Of a stretch of 64,000 bases of DNA, positions 7,068-15,084 are shown one piece after another. Numbering within the stretch: the stretch's first letter is position 1; each line of letters opens with the position of its first letter. The DNA comes from Corynebacterium pilosum DSM 20521 = CIP 103422 (GTDB lineage: Bacteria > Actinomycetota > Actinomycetes > Mycobacteriales > Mycobacteriaceae). Where the stretch lies: assembly GCF_000373805.1 (NCBI RefSeq), contig NZ_KB892472.1:1-64000 (forward strand). Direction: 5' to 3'. A program made the translations under genes and the position numbers. Below the pieces are notes generated by a model. The model made no database searches. It had not been told where the DNA came from and saw nothing but the letters and a program-made list of their open reading frames with translations.

Positions 7068-8060
7068 CTATTTTTCGCTTATCGACGAACGCCCGGCCTC
7101 TGCGCTCTCCCGTAATGGAATCCTTCGCATCACGGCAGCAAAAATCGCACCGGTAATGTTGTGCAGGACGGCAGCGACCGCACCAGGCAGAGCCGCCTCT
7201 GGCGAGAAGAACTTCGCGGACATCCCTGATGCGAGCCCTGCAGACTGCGTCCCGATCTCCGTCGACATCGTCCGCACCTGAGAATCTGGGAACCGCGCCA
7301 GCCGTCCAGCCACCCAGCCCAGCACGTAGCCGAACACGTTGTGCAGCAACACAGCCAGGAAGGCAATGAACCCCACTTGCACCAAACGGTCAACATTGGC
7401 AGCGACCGTCGGGAAGACCACCCCGCCGATACCCACGATCGAAATCCACGGCAACACCGGGGAGATCTTCTCCACGAACCCATCGAAGAAATAGCGGATG
7501 ATCAGGCCCCCGATTACCGGCAGCAGCACTGTTTGCGCCAGCGACCACGCCATCCCCGCCGCGTCCACCTCGGTGGTCTGACCGGCCAGCCACAGCATGA
7601 GCAGCGGTGTCATGATCGGCGAGACCAGCGTCGAAACAGAGGTCATCGCCACCGACAGCGCCACATCGCCCTTGGCCAAGTACGCGATCACATTCGACGA
7701 GGTACCGCCCGGCACCGAACCCAACATCAGTAACCCGAGGGTCAGCATCTCATTCAGGCCGAGCAGCTTGGCCACCGCCACAGCCAGCAGAGGCATGATG
7801 ACAAACTGTGCGACAACGCCGACGAATACAGGCCAAGGGCGCCGGGCAATCTCCTTGAAATCCGGAATGGTCAAGGTCAGCCCCATGGCGAACATGATGA
7901 TCATCAGGAAGTAGGTGATGTAGTTCGCCAGTGGCAAAAACGGCGCCGGGAAGAAGAAGGCAAGGATTGCGCCGGCCAGAATAAACAGAGGGAAGCCTGT
8001 TACGGCGATCGCCGCCGATCGGTCTTCCCGCGCCTGCGCTTGGTCCACGGAGATGGACAT
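7068..8060 (-). CDS. Bile acid:sodium symporter (BASS) family transporter
   Basis: This integral membrane protein of 330 aa has about nine to ten hydrophobic segments, as in the BASS/SBF family, which couples Na+ to uptake of organic anions such as bile acids, pantoate or keto acids. Family features are the proline-rich early segment FFFPAPFLPLANYITYFLMIIMFAMGLTL, the crossover motif MLGSVPGGTSSNVIAYLAKGDVALSVAMTSVSTL, and the late segment TEIGTQSAGLASGMSAKFFSPEAALPGAV. The natural substrate cannot be told from sequence. AAGGAG lies 6 nt before the ATG at 8060. No operon partner is obvious; the next gene upstream is a tRNA. Confidence 0.9.
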   Translation of the reverse strand: MSISVDQAQAREDRSAAIAVTGFPLFILAGAILAFFFPAPFLPLANYITYFLMIIMFAMGLTLTIPDFKEIARRPWPVFVGVVAQFVIMPLLAVAVAKLLGLNEMLTLGLLMLGSVPGGTSSNVIAYLAKGDVALSVAMTSVSTLVSPIMTPLLMLWLAGQTTEVDAAGMAWSLAQTVLLPVIGGLIIRYFFDGFVEKISPVLPWISIVGIGGVVFPTVAANVDRLVQVGFIAFLAVLLHNVFGYVLGWVAGRLARFPDSQVRTMSTEIGTQSAGLASGMSAKFFSPEAALPGAVAAVLHNITGAIFAAVMRRIPLRESAEAGRSSISEK

Positions 8061-8199
8061 TCACGTCTCCTTAATATGTGAATCTCAATTTGGTTGCAAC
8101 AGCCTGCAGGTGGGGCCCGATGATAAGCACGTCCTTGGGTGTGGACGATGGATTAACTATAGGACAGGGTGCGCCGAACCCTTTAGTCCGCTTCCACGG

Positions 8200-8295
8200 C
8201 CAAACTGACGAAGCTCAACTGTTGGTACAGGGGCGATTCAGGGTCGCGAGCCGACAAAACGTCCCTGTTCCAACATTTCAGTTCCAGCAGTGTGC
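8200..8295. repeat. 96-bp palindromic repeat element, copy 2
   Basis: This is the second copy of the element at 5875-5970. The left arm CAACTGTTGGTACAGGGG faces the right arm TCCCTGTTCCAACATTTC. The left arm of copy 2 matches the right arm of copy 1 in reverse (AAACTG.CGAAGCT.AACTGTTGG.ACAGGGGC), so the parent element was a near-perfect palindrome. It lies between the BASS transporter promoter and the tRNA-Lys terminator. Just after it (8306-8328) are two short GTGATGGGTC direct repeats. Confidence 0.75.
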
Positions 8296-8354
8296 GCTGA
8301 GTTCGGTGATGGGTCGGTGATGGGTCCGGGATCGGACCGCTGATGAGGGCAAAA

Positions 8355-8390
8355 AGAAAACCGCCGGCCACGACTGACCAGCGGTTTTCT
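8355..8390 (-). terminator. Terminator after tRNA-Lys
   Basis: AGAAAACCGC (8355-8364) pairs with GCGGTTTTCT (8381-8390), 8 bp beyond the 3' end of tRNA-Lys. On the minus strand it is followed by TTTTTGCC. Confidence 0.75.
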
Positions 8391-8398
8391 GCGATTTG

Positions 8399-8471
8399 TG
8401 GGCCCTGCGGGGATCGAACCCGCGACCTGCGGATTAAAAGTCCGTAGCTCTGCCAACTGAGCTAAAGGCCC
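8399..8471 (-). tRNA. tRNA-Lys (anticodon TTT)
   Basis: A 73-nt cloverleaf with acceptor GGGCCTT paired to AGGGCCC, anticodon loop CTTTTAA (anticodon TTT), T-arm GGTTCGATCC, and A as discriminator. CCA is not encoded. Confidence 0.97.
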
Positions 8472-8523
8472 AACGGAAAATATGTTAGCGCGCGGGATCC
8501 CAATCCGCGAAATCGGTACCGGT

Positions 8524-8541
8524 TGACCCCTTTATAGGTCA
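8524..8541. promoter_or_regulatory. TGACC-N8-GGTCA inverted repeat upstream of cydA
   Basis: TGACC (8524-8528) and GGTCA (8537-8541) are separated by the A/T-rich CCTTTATA. The left half also forms a -35-like TTGACC. It lies about 135 bp before cydA and 53 bp upstream of the divergent tRNA-Lys, so it may be a regulator site for the cyd operon. No regulator is assigned. Confidence 0.3.
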
Positions 8542-8674
8542 TCCTTTACCGCCGGGAACCTTTTCACGGCTATTTCCGACTAAATATACGAATGGAGCAT
8601 TTTTATTCTTCTCGGCGGCTACTGCACCAGACTGCCGCCTGAGACAGCTTTCGTTTTTAGGGAGTTTTAATCCA

Positions 8675-10249
8675 ATGGAACTCGACTTAGTCGATATTTC
8701 CAGATGGCAGTTCGGTATCACCACGGTGTACCACTACATCTTTGTTCCGCTGACTATCGGGCTTGCTCCGATGGTGGCGATCATGCAGACCATTTGGCAT
8801 CGCACGGGCAAGGAGGCGTGGTACCGTGCGACCCGATTCTTCGGCAATCTTTTCCTGATTAACTTCGCCACCGGCGTTGTAACGGGCATTGTGCAGGAGT
8901 TCCAGTTCGGTATGAACTGGTCGGAGTATTCCAGTTTCGTCGGCGACGTCTTCGGCGCCCCGCTTGCCTTCGAGGGGCTTGCCGCATTCTTCTTCGAATC
9001 GATTTTCCTCGGCGTGTGGATCTTCGGCTGGGGTCGCGTCCCGCGGTGGGCGCACCTAGCATCGATTTGGATCGTCTCTGTAGCCGTCCACTTGTCCGCG
9101 TACTTCATTATCGTGGCGAACTCCTTCATGCAGCACCCGGTTGGTGCGGTGTACAACCCGGAGACGGACCGCGCTGAGCTGGTCGATTTCTTTGCTCTTC
9201 TGACCAACCCGACCGCTCTGCAGGGCTTTCCGCACGCGGTGTTTGCGTCGTGGTTCTTGGCCGGCACCTTCGTGTGCGGCATCGCAGGCTGGTGGATGAT
9301 TCGCGAGAAGCGCAAGGGTGACCCTTCGGGGCACGCGGCGACGATTTGGCGTGACTGCACCCGCTTCGGCTCCTGGGTCATCTTGATTGGCGCCGCCGGT
9401 ATTGCTCTGACAGGTGACTTCCTGGCCAAGCTGATGTTTGAGCAGCAGCCAATGAAGATGGCGTCCGCGGAGGCCTTGTGCCATACGGAAATGGATCCGC
9501 ACTTCTCCGTCTTGTCGATTTCGACGATGAACGACTGTGAATCCGCGGTTCAGCTGATTGGCGTGCCGTTCGTGCTTCCTTTCTTGGCTCAGGGCAAGTT
9601 CAGCGGCGTGGAGCTCCAGGGTGTCTTGGAGCTGCAAGCGCAGTAAGAGGCCCTCTACGGCCCAGGCAACTACACCCCGAACCTGTTTGTCACCTACTGG
9701 GCGTTCCGCCTGATGATCGGTTTCATGGTGATCCCGCTGATCATGGCTGTGGTCGCTCTCTGGGTGACGCGCAAGAACCGCGTCCCCGGCCAGAAGTGGA
9801 TGGGCACCCTGGCTCTGTGGGCACTGCCTGCACCGTGGCTGTCTAACTTCGCTGGTTGGATCTTCACCGAGATGGGCCGCCAGCCATGGATCGTCCACCC
9901 GAACCCCGAGTACCAGGGCGTGGATTCGCCGGGCGGGCAGCAGCACATCCACATGATTGTGGATTATGGCGTGTCTGATCACGCGACGTGGCAGGTCTGG
10001 CTCTCGCTGATTTCCTTTACCGTGTTGTACGGCATTTTGGCCGTCATCTGGTTCTACTTGATGCGGATGTACGTCCGCAAGGGCATGGATCAGCCAGGTT
10101 TGGCGGAGGGCGATGTGGATAACCTCGCCGAGGTCACCTACGGCCCGGATGAGGATTCGGAGTTGACTCCGCTGTCGTTTAGCTCTTCGCTTGACGACGA
10201 TCGCCCGTCTGGTTCTGGAAGTACCAGCGTGAAGGAAGGCGACAAGTAA
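8675..10249 (+). pseudogene. cydA: Cytochrome bd oxidase subunit I CydA, interrupted by an in-frame TAA
   Basis: CydA binds haems b558, b595 and d and oxidises menaquinol in the membrane. The frame opens with MELDLVDISRWQFGITTVYHYIF (early haem-ligand His about residue 20) and proceeds normally to ELQGVLELQAQ. It then meets TAA at 9644-9646, codon 324 of 525. The same frame continues without another stop through EALYGPGNYTPNLFVTYWAFRLMIG and the family motif GRQPW (EMGRQPWIVHP) to the TAA at 10249. In relatives as I recall them the sequence around the stop is LQAEYxxxYGPG, so TAC (Tyr) to TAA is the likely change. The 323-aa product would lack the last helices, a haem b558 Met ligand region and GRQPW. 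No good restart site precedes 9713. Sequencing error, recent mutation or readthrough are all possible. AGGGAG precedes the ATG. Confidence 0.85.
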
Positions 10250-11253
10250 TGGATCTTAATTCAATCTGGTTCCTTGTTATTGCCTTCTTTTTCATCGGTT
10301 ATTTCATTCTTGAAGGTTTCGACTTTGGTGTCGGAATGCTTCTTCCCTTCGTCGGCGGTGAGACGGAAGAGGAGAACGATCGTCGTCGTACCGCGCAGAT
10401 CACCACGATCGGCCCGGTGTGGGACGGCAACGAGGTGTGGCTGATCACCGGCGGTGCCGCGATTTTCGCAGCGTTCCCGGAGTGGTACTCCACCCTATTT
10501 TCGGGCTTCTACCTGCCGCTGCTCCTGATTTTGCTGTCGCTGATTATGCGCGGTGTGGGTATTGAGTGGCGCGTGAAGATCGATACCATCGCGTGGCGCA
10601 AGAAGTGCGATATCGCCACCATCATTGGCTCTTACCTGCCGGCGTTCCTGTGGGGTGTTGCGTTTACGAACATCGTGGCGGGCGTACCGCTGAATGAGAA
10701 CGGCCGCCTGAACTCTTTCACTGACGGCTTCATCGGCCTGCTCAACCCGCAGGGTCTGCTGGGTGGGCTGGCGTTCATGCTGGTATTTGCGCTGCACGGC
10801 GCGCTCTTCGTCGGTTTCAAGGCGGAGGAGCCTCTGCGCAGTCGCATGCACGGCATCGCGTTGAAGGCCTTGGCGCTGCCCACAGTGATCGTGGCCGCGG
10901 GCTACCTGCTGTGGATGCAGCTGGATTATGGCAAGGACTGGACGTGGATCGCGCTGATTGTCGGCGCTGTCGCGTTGGTGGCAGCGATCGTCGTGACGCG
11001 TGCTGGCCGTGACGGCTGGGCATTCGCGCTGACCTGCCTGACTGTGCTCGGGGTGGGCGTGTTGCTCTTCGGTTCCCTGTTTCCGGATGTGTTGCCGTCG
11101 ACAAGCCAGTTCCCTGGTTGGGATATCTACTCGGCGTCCTCGAGCCCCTACACCTTGAAGGTGATGTCCTGGGCTGCGATCGTCTTCGTCCCGTTGGTCC
11201 TGATCGGCCAGGGCTGGGCATACTGGTCCTTCCGGAAGCGGGTGACTGTCTAA
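10249..11253 (+). CDS. cydB: Cytochrome bd oxidase subunit II CydB
   Basis: This is the partner subunit of CydA in the bd-type menaquinol oxidase. The 334-aa protein is a multi-spanning membrane protein with the conserved N-terminus WFLVIAFFFIGYFILEGFDFGVGMLLPF and the block GPVWDGNEVWLITGGAAIFAAFPEWYST, both diagnostic of CydB. The length is normal. The ATG overlaps the last A of the cydA stop (TAATG), indicating translational coupling within cydABDC; the premature stop in cydA could therefore also lower cydB translation. The sequence itself shows no damage, suggesting the cydA lesion is recent or artefactual. Confidence 0.95.
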   Translation: MDLNSIWFLVIAFFFIGYFILEGFDFGVGMLLPFVGGETEEENDRRRTAQITTIGPVWDGNEVWLITGGAAIFAAFPEWYSTLFSGFYLPLLLILLSLIMRGVGIEWRVKIDTIAWRKKCDIATIIGSYLPAFLWGVAFTNIVAGVPLNENGRLNSFTDGFIGLLNPQGLLGGLAFMLVFALHGALFVGFKAEEPLRSRMHGIALKALALPTVIVAAGYLLWMQLDYGKDWTWIALIVGAVALVAAIVVTRAGRDGWAFALTCLTVLGVGVLLFGSLFPDVLPSTSQFPGWDIYSASSSPYTLKVMSWAAIVFVPLVLIGQGWAYWSFRKRVTV

Positions 11254-11255
11254 CT

Positions 11256-12809
11256 TTGGCTTCACCGGTTGATCCCCGACTGATCCAACTCGTTCCGCCC
11301 GTGCGTCGCCTGATGCTTCGCACGGGCGTTGCCCAAGGTTTAACTACTGCGCTGGTCATTGCCCGTGGCGTGCTCATCGGCTGGATGGCCGCCTCGGCGG
11401 TGACTGGGCGCGAGGCCAACTATGCGGCCCTTGCCGTGGCCCTAGCTGCGGTCGTGCTTGCCCACGGTGCGGTGGCGTGGTGGGCCAAGCGCGCCTCGCA
11501 GGAAGCGGTGGGCGATACCGTTGATGTGATGCGCGAGAAGGGCCTGCGTGCGCTGTCCCGGCGCGATCCGCGTGAGGTGCAGGAGCATGCGGGCCGGTGG
11601 CGCCACGTTTTCACCCAAGGGCTGGAGGATTTCCGCCCGTACCTCACGGACTTTTTGCCTTCGCTGATCGCTTTGGTGATCGCAACTCCTGCAGCGCTGA
11701 TTACGATTTTCGTGTTCGACTGGGTCTCTGGCCTGTTTGCGCTAATCACCTTGCCCTTGATCCCTGCGTTTATGATTCTGATCGGTAAGCTCACGGCCGC
11801 GCACACGGAGCGCCGCCTGCGCGTGACTTCCGGGTTGGGCCAGCAGTTGGCTGACTTGCTGGCGGGTGCGCCGACTCTGCGCGCGATGCACGCTACCAAG
11901 CAGCCGGGTCGCCAGATCCGGACGACGGGGCGCCGCCACGAGAAGGCCACGATGGGTGTGCTGCGGCTGGCGTTCTTGTCGTCTTTTGCGCTGGAGTTTC
12001 TGGCCACGTTGTCGGTGGCGTTGGTGGCGGTGAGCATCGGTCTGCGGCTGGTGTATGGCGAGATGGACCTGCTGGCGGGCTTGATCGTGCTGATCATCGT
12101 GCCGGAGGTGTTCAATCCGGTGCGCCAGGTGGGCACGAACTACCACGCCGCCGTCGATGGCCTTGAGGCCGCCGAGCAGCTCCTCGAAGTCATCGACGCG
12201 GAGCCCGCGGTGTCCGGGTCCTATCGCACGCTTTCTGACGCTGCGGGCCTGCGCGCCACGGATTTGACCGTGCAGGGCCGCGATGGTGCTCGCCCTTCCG
12301 GGTTGTCCTTTGCGGCTCGCCCCGGGCAGGTCACCGTGCTTGCCGGTCCGAATGGTTCGGGCAAGTCCACCGTGTTTCTTGCCGCTTTGGGTGTGCTGCC
12401 CGACGAGAACGTGGAGGGATCGATCACCGTGGACCCAGATTTGACCTACCTTCCGGCCCGTCCGGCGACGGTACCGGGCACGGTGGAAGACAACCTCGTG
12501 CTGCTGGGCTCGTCGACAAGCGAGCACGCACGCAACGCAGTGGGCCTAGACCTGCCGGCTGAGCATGCGGTGGGACCGCGCGGCGAAGGGGTTTCGGCAG
12601 GTCAGCTGCAGCGCATCGGGTTGAGTCGTACGCTGGCTCATCCAGCGCGCCTGGTGCTTCTCGACGAGCCGACCGCCCACCTCTCTCCCGACCTTGTGCC
12701 GGTGGTGCTCGAGGCGCTGCGGGCGCGTGCCGACGAGGGCTCTGCCGTGGTGGTGGCCAGCCACGATCATCGGGTGCGTGAGATGGCAGATGAGGTGGTG
12801 TGGCTATGA
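11256..12809 (+). CDS. cydD: ABC transporter CydD (thiol reductant exporter, ATPase/permease)
   Basis: CydD is half of the CydDC ABC exporter needed for assembly of cytochrome bd. An N-terminal permease domain with six hydrophobic segments (about 20-300) is followed by an ATPase domain: Walker A GPNGSGKST, signature SAGQLQRIGLSR, Walker B LVLLDEPT and the switch His in VASHDH. The 517-aa protein is taken to start at the TTG at 11256, 2 bp after the cydB stop, giving MASPVDPRLIQLVPPVRR. A longer frame would overlap cydB by over 130 bp. Its stop overlaps the cydC start by 4 bp (ATGA). Confidence 0.9.
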   Translation: MASPVDPRLIQLVPPVRRLMLRTGVAQGLTTALVIARGVLIGWMAASAVTGREANYAALAVALAAVVLAHGAVAWWAKRASQEAVGDTVDVMREKGLRALSRRDPREVQEHAGRWRHVFTQGLEDFRPYLTDFLPSLIALVIATPAALITIFVFDWVSGLFALITLPLIPAFMILIGKLTAAHTERRLRVTSGLGQQLADLLAGAPTLRAMHATKQPGRQIRTTGRRHEKATMGVLRLAFLSSFALEFLATLSVALVAVSIGLRLVYGEMDLLAGLIVLIIVPEVFNPVRQVGTNYHAAVDGLEAAEQLLEVIDAEPAVSGSYRTLSDAAGLRATDLTVQGRDGARPSGLSFAARPGQVTVLAGPNGSGKSTVFLAALGVLPDENVEGSITVDPDLTYLPARPATVPGTVEDNLVLLGSSTSEHARNAVGLDLPAEHAVGPRGEGVSAGQLQRIGLSRTLAHPARLVLLDEPTAHLSPDLVPVVLEALRARADEGSAVVVASHDHRVREMADEVVWL

Positions 12810-14332
12810 GTGATGTGCGTTATCTTTTGCGACTGGCCGGGGTGCGCCGGCGCGATATTGCGCTGAGTGTGCTGGCGGGATCCATCACGCTGCTGGCGGC
12901 GCTGACGCTGACGGTACTGTCGGGTTGGTTGATCACGCGGTCCTGGCAGATGCCGCCGGTGCTGCACCTGTCGGTGGCGATTACCGCGGTGCGTGCGCTG
13001 GGTATTTCGCGCGCGGTGTTCCGCTATATCGATAGGTTGGTGTCCCACAAGCTGGGCCTGAGCGCCCTGACCACGTTGCGGGCGCGGGTCTATGACGCGA
13101 TGGCGTCGACGTCGCGGCCGGTGGGTCGTGGTGAGGGGCACGTCCGCCTGGTCACCGATACGGAGCGAGTGACGGATTTCATCGTGCGCACCGTGGTGCC
13201 GACAGGAGTGGCGATCGTCCTGTCCGTCGTGGCCATCGCGTTTACAGCCTGGTTGCATCCGCTGGCGGCCGTGGTTATGGCTGTAGCCATGGCGTGTACC
13301 GGGCTGCTCATCCCGTGGCTGGCCGTGCGCGTCAACGCGCGGCGCACCCACATCGACGCGGCCGATGATTTCCACGTCCGCCTCGATGCTGTGCTGGAGC
13401 ACCGGGTGGAATACCAGGCCGCCGGCCGTGCCGACGACCAGCTCACCGCCGCCGTTGACGCGTCGCGTCGCGCGAGTGCAGAGACCGTAAAGGCACAGCG
13501 CCCGGAGGCCCTTGCCGAAGGGATCCAGGCCTGGGCCACAGGCTTTGCAGCACTGCTTGTCACCATCATCGCCGTGGCGTTCTACCCCGGTGAGCCCGTG
13601 TGGCTGGGCATGCTGGTGATGATTCCCCTGGCAGCTTTTGAGGCCCACGGTCCCCTGGCCACTGCTGCGATCCACGGCTCTGAGGCAGCGGTGGCAGCAC
13701 GGAGGTTGAAGGCCCTCGTCGATAAGCCTGCGCCGGCCCAGCCCGAGCGTGACGACACCGCCGCGGTCGATGCGCGCGGACTGCACACCGTGTACGGGGA
13801 CACCGTGTGGGACTTCTCCCTGGCACCCGGCGAGCGCATGCTGGTGCGCGGGCCCTCCGGCTGCGGCAAGACCACGATGTTGGAAACCGTGGCAGGGTTG
13901 TTGCCCGCAGCTGCAGGCGAGGTAACCCGGCCGGCCGGGGCGCGCTTCTTCGCCGAAGACGGGTGGGTTTTCTCCACGACGGTGCGCGAAAACCTGCACG
14001 TCGCTGCGCCTGAGGCTTCCGACGAGTTGATGGCCGAGGTGCTCGACGCGGTCGGATTCGAGTTCGGCCTGGATTTCGTGCTTGCCGACGGCGCCGAGTC
14101 TCTCTCCTCTGGTCAACGCCGCCGCCTGCTGCTAGCTCGTGCGCTGTGTAGCGACGCAGAGGTACTGCTTCTCGACGAGCCGACGGAGCACCTCTCCCCC
14201 GATGCTGCCGAGGAGCTACTCCACATGGTGCTGCATGAACCACTGCCGGGTGCTCTGCCTGAGCGCACCGTCATCGCGGTGGCGCATACCGACGGGCCCG
14301 TGGGCGTGGAGGTCTTCGAGCCTGTGGTTTAG
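12806..14332 (+). CDS. cydC: ABC transporter CydC (thiol reductant exporter, ATPase/permease)
   Basis: CydC is the second half of the CydDC exporter. The 508-aa protein has a permease domain (about 15-300) and an ATPase domain with Walker A RGPSGCGKTTM, the signature SLSSGQRRRLLLARAL, Walker B VLLLDEPTEH and AVAHTD. The ATG at 12806 overlaps the cydD stop; a GTG two codons earlier is possible. The gene closes the cydABDC operon, and its 3' end overlaps by 4 bp the convergent tagA/wecG-like gene of the polysaccharide locus. Confidence 0.92.
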   Translation: MSDVRYLLRLAGVRRRDIALSVLAGSITLLAALTLTVLSGWLITRSWQMPPVLHLSVAITAVRALGISRAVFRYIDRLVSHKLGLSALTTLRARVYDAMASTSRPVGRGEGHVRLVTDTERVTDFIVRTVVPTGVAIVLSVVAIAFTAWLHPLAAVVMAVAMACTGLLIPWLAVRVNARRTHIDAADDFHVRLDAVLEHRVEYQAAGRADDQLTAAVDASRRASAETVKAQRPEALAEGIQAWATGFAALLVTIIAVAFYPGEPVWLGMLVMIPLAAFEAHGPLATAAIHGSEAAVAARRLKALVDKPAPAQPERDDTAAVDARGLHTVYGDTVWDFSLAPGERMLVRGPSGCGKTTMLETVAGLLPAAAGEVTRPAGARFFAEDGWVFSTTVRENLHVAAPEASDELMAEVLDAVGFEFGLDFVLADGAESLSSGQRRRLLLARALCSDAEVLLLDEPTEHLSPDAAEELLHMVLHEPLPGALPERTVIAVAHTDGPVGVEVFEPVV

Positions 14333-15084
14333 CGCACCGCCGGCTCGCTCGGCGCCTTCGCCAAACCGGTGCGGGTAGCCCCGTGTGGCAGACCGCGCAG
14401 GCGCTGGAGATAGGAACGGTGGTTGAAGAGGAACCCTAGTGCGTCAAGCGTGTAGCGGCGGATCAGCCGGCGCGGTTCGTGAGCGATGCGCCACGCCCAG
14501 CCCAACCGCAGCCGGTGAATCCAGGGCGGGAAGTACTGCTCTTTCGACGCGAACTGGTCAATCCAGCCCCCTGCCGTACAGATGGTGGCCTGGGGAAACT
14601 GCTCACTTAGCTCCACCGCAACCTCGTCCTGAAGCCCTGCCCCGAGGCCAAGCACGATGACCGCGGGGTCGAATTCAGCAAGTTCGGCCGGGTCGTCGCG
14701 CAGCGCACGCAGCTGCTCGTAACCATCGAAACTGCGCACCTTGTGCCCGTAGACCCGTTCCACCTTCGCGGCGCAGGTGTGTGCGACACCAGACTCTGCT
14801 CCGATGAGTGCAACCCTGCTTCCGGGGGCCAAGACGCTACCAAAAGACACCGGCAGCACGAGGTCTGCGGACGTGCGTGACAACGGAAACCCGGAGGAGC
14901 GCAGCGTCATCTGCAACAACGTCCCGTCGACTCCGATGACGTCAACATTTTCCAATGCTGCCCAGTTGGCGCGGCCGATAGACCAATGATTGAGCCAGGT
15001 GACCACCGTGCCCGGCTGATTCATCCGCAGCGCGACTGCCTCAATGGCCGGATCCACCGCCGCGTCGTCGAGATTATGCCTCAT
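14329..15084 (-). CDS. WecG/TagA/CpsF-family glycosyltransferase
   Basis: Family members (GT26) transfer ManNAc, ManNAcA or similar sugars to lipid-linked acceptors, as TagA does in wall teichoic acid synthesis. The 251-aa length is typical. The N-terminal part has WLNHWSIGRANWAALENVDVIGVDG, the central part VALIGAESGVA and VIVLGLGAGLQDEVA, and the C-terminal block ends with GWAWRIAHEPRRLIRRYTLD, the family's basic membrane-association tail. It is the last gene of the minus-strand polysaccharide locus, and its start overlaps the end of the preceding large secreted protein gene by 11 bp. The acceptor and donor are unknown. Confidence 0.88.
   Translation of the reverse strand: MRHNLDDAAVDPAIEAVALRMNQPGTVVTWLNHWSIGRANWAALENVDVIGVDGTLLQMTLRSSGFPLSRTSADLVLPVSFGSVLAPGSRVALIGAESGVAHTCAAKVERVYGHKVRSFDGYEQLRALRDDPAELAEFDPAVIVLGLGAGLQDEVAVELSEQFPQATICTAGGWIDQFASKEQYFPPWIHRLRLGWAWRIAHEPRRLIRRYTLDALGFLFNHRSYLQRLRGLPHGATRTGLAKAPSEPAVR

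Noticed and set aside
12767..14116. 449-codon minus-strand frame opposite cydC
   Set aside because: Antisense of cydC; composition rich in His/Gln/Arg and no known motifs.
12656..14178. Motif copies at 12656 and 14167 as evidence for the dispersed motif
   Set aside because: Both lie in Walker B coding sequence (LLDEP) and have CT in place of RW, so they are probably coincidental; they are counted only in the looser 36.
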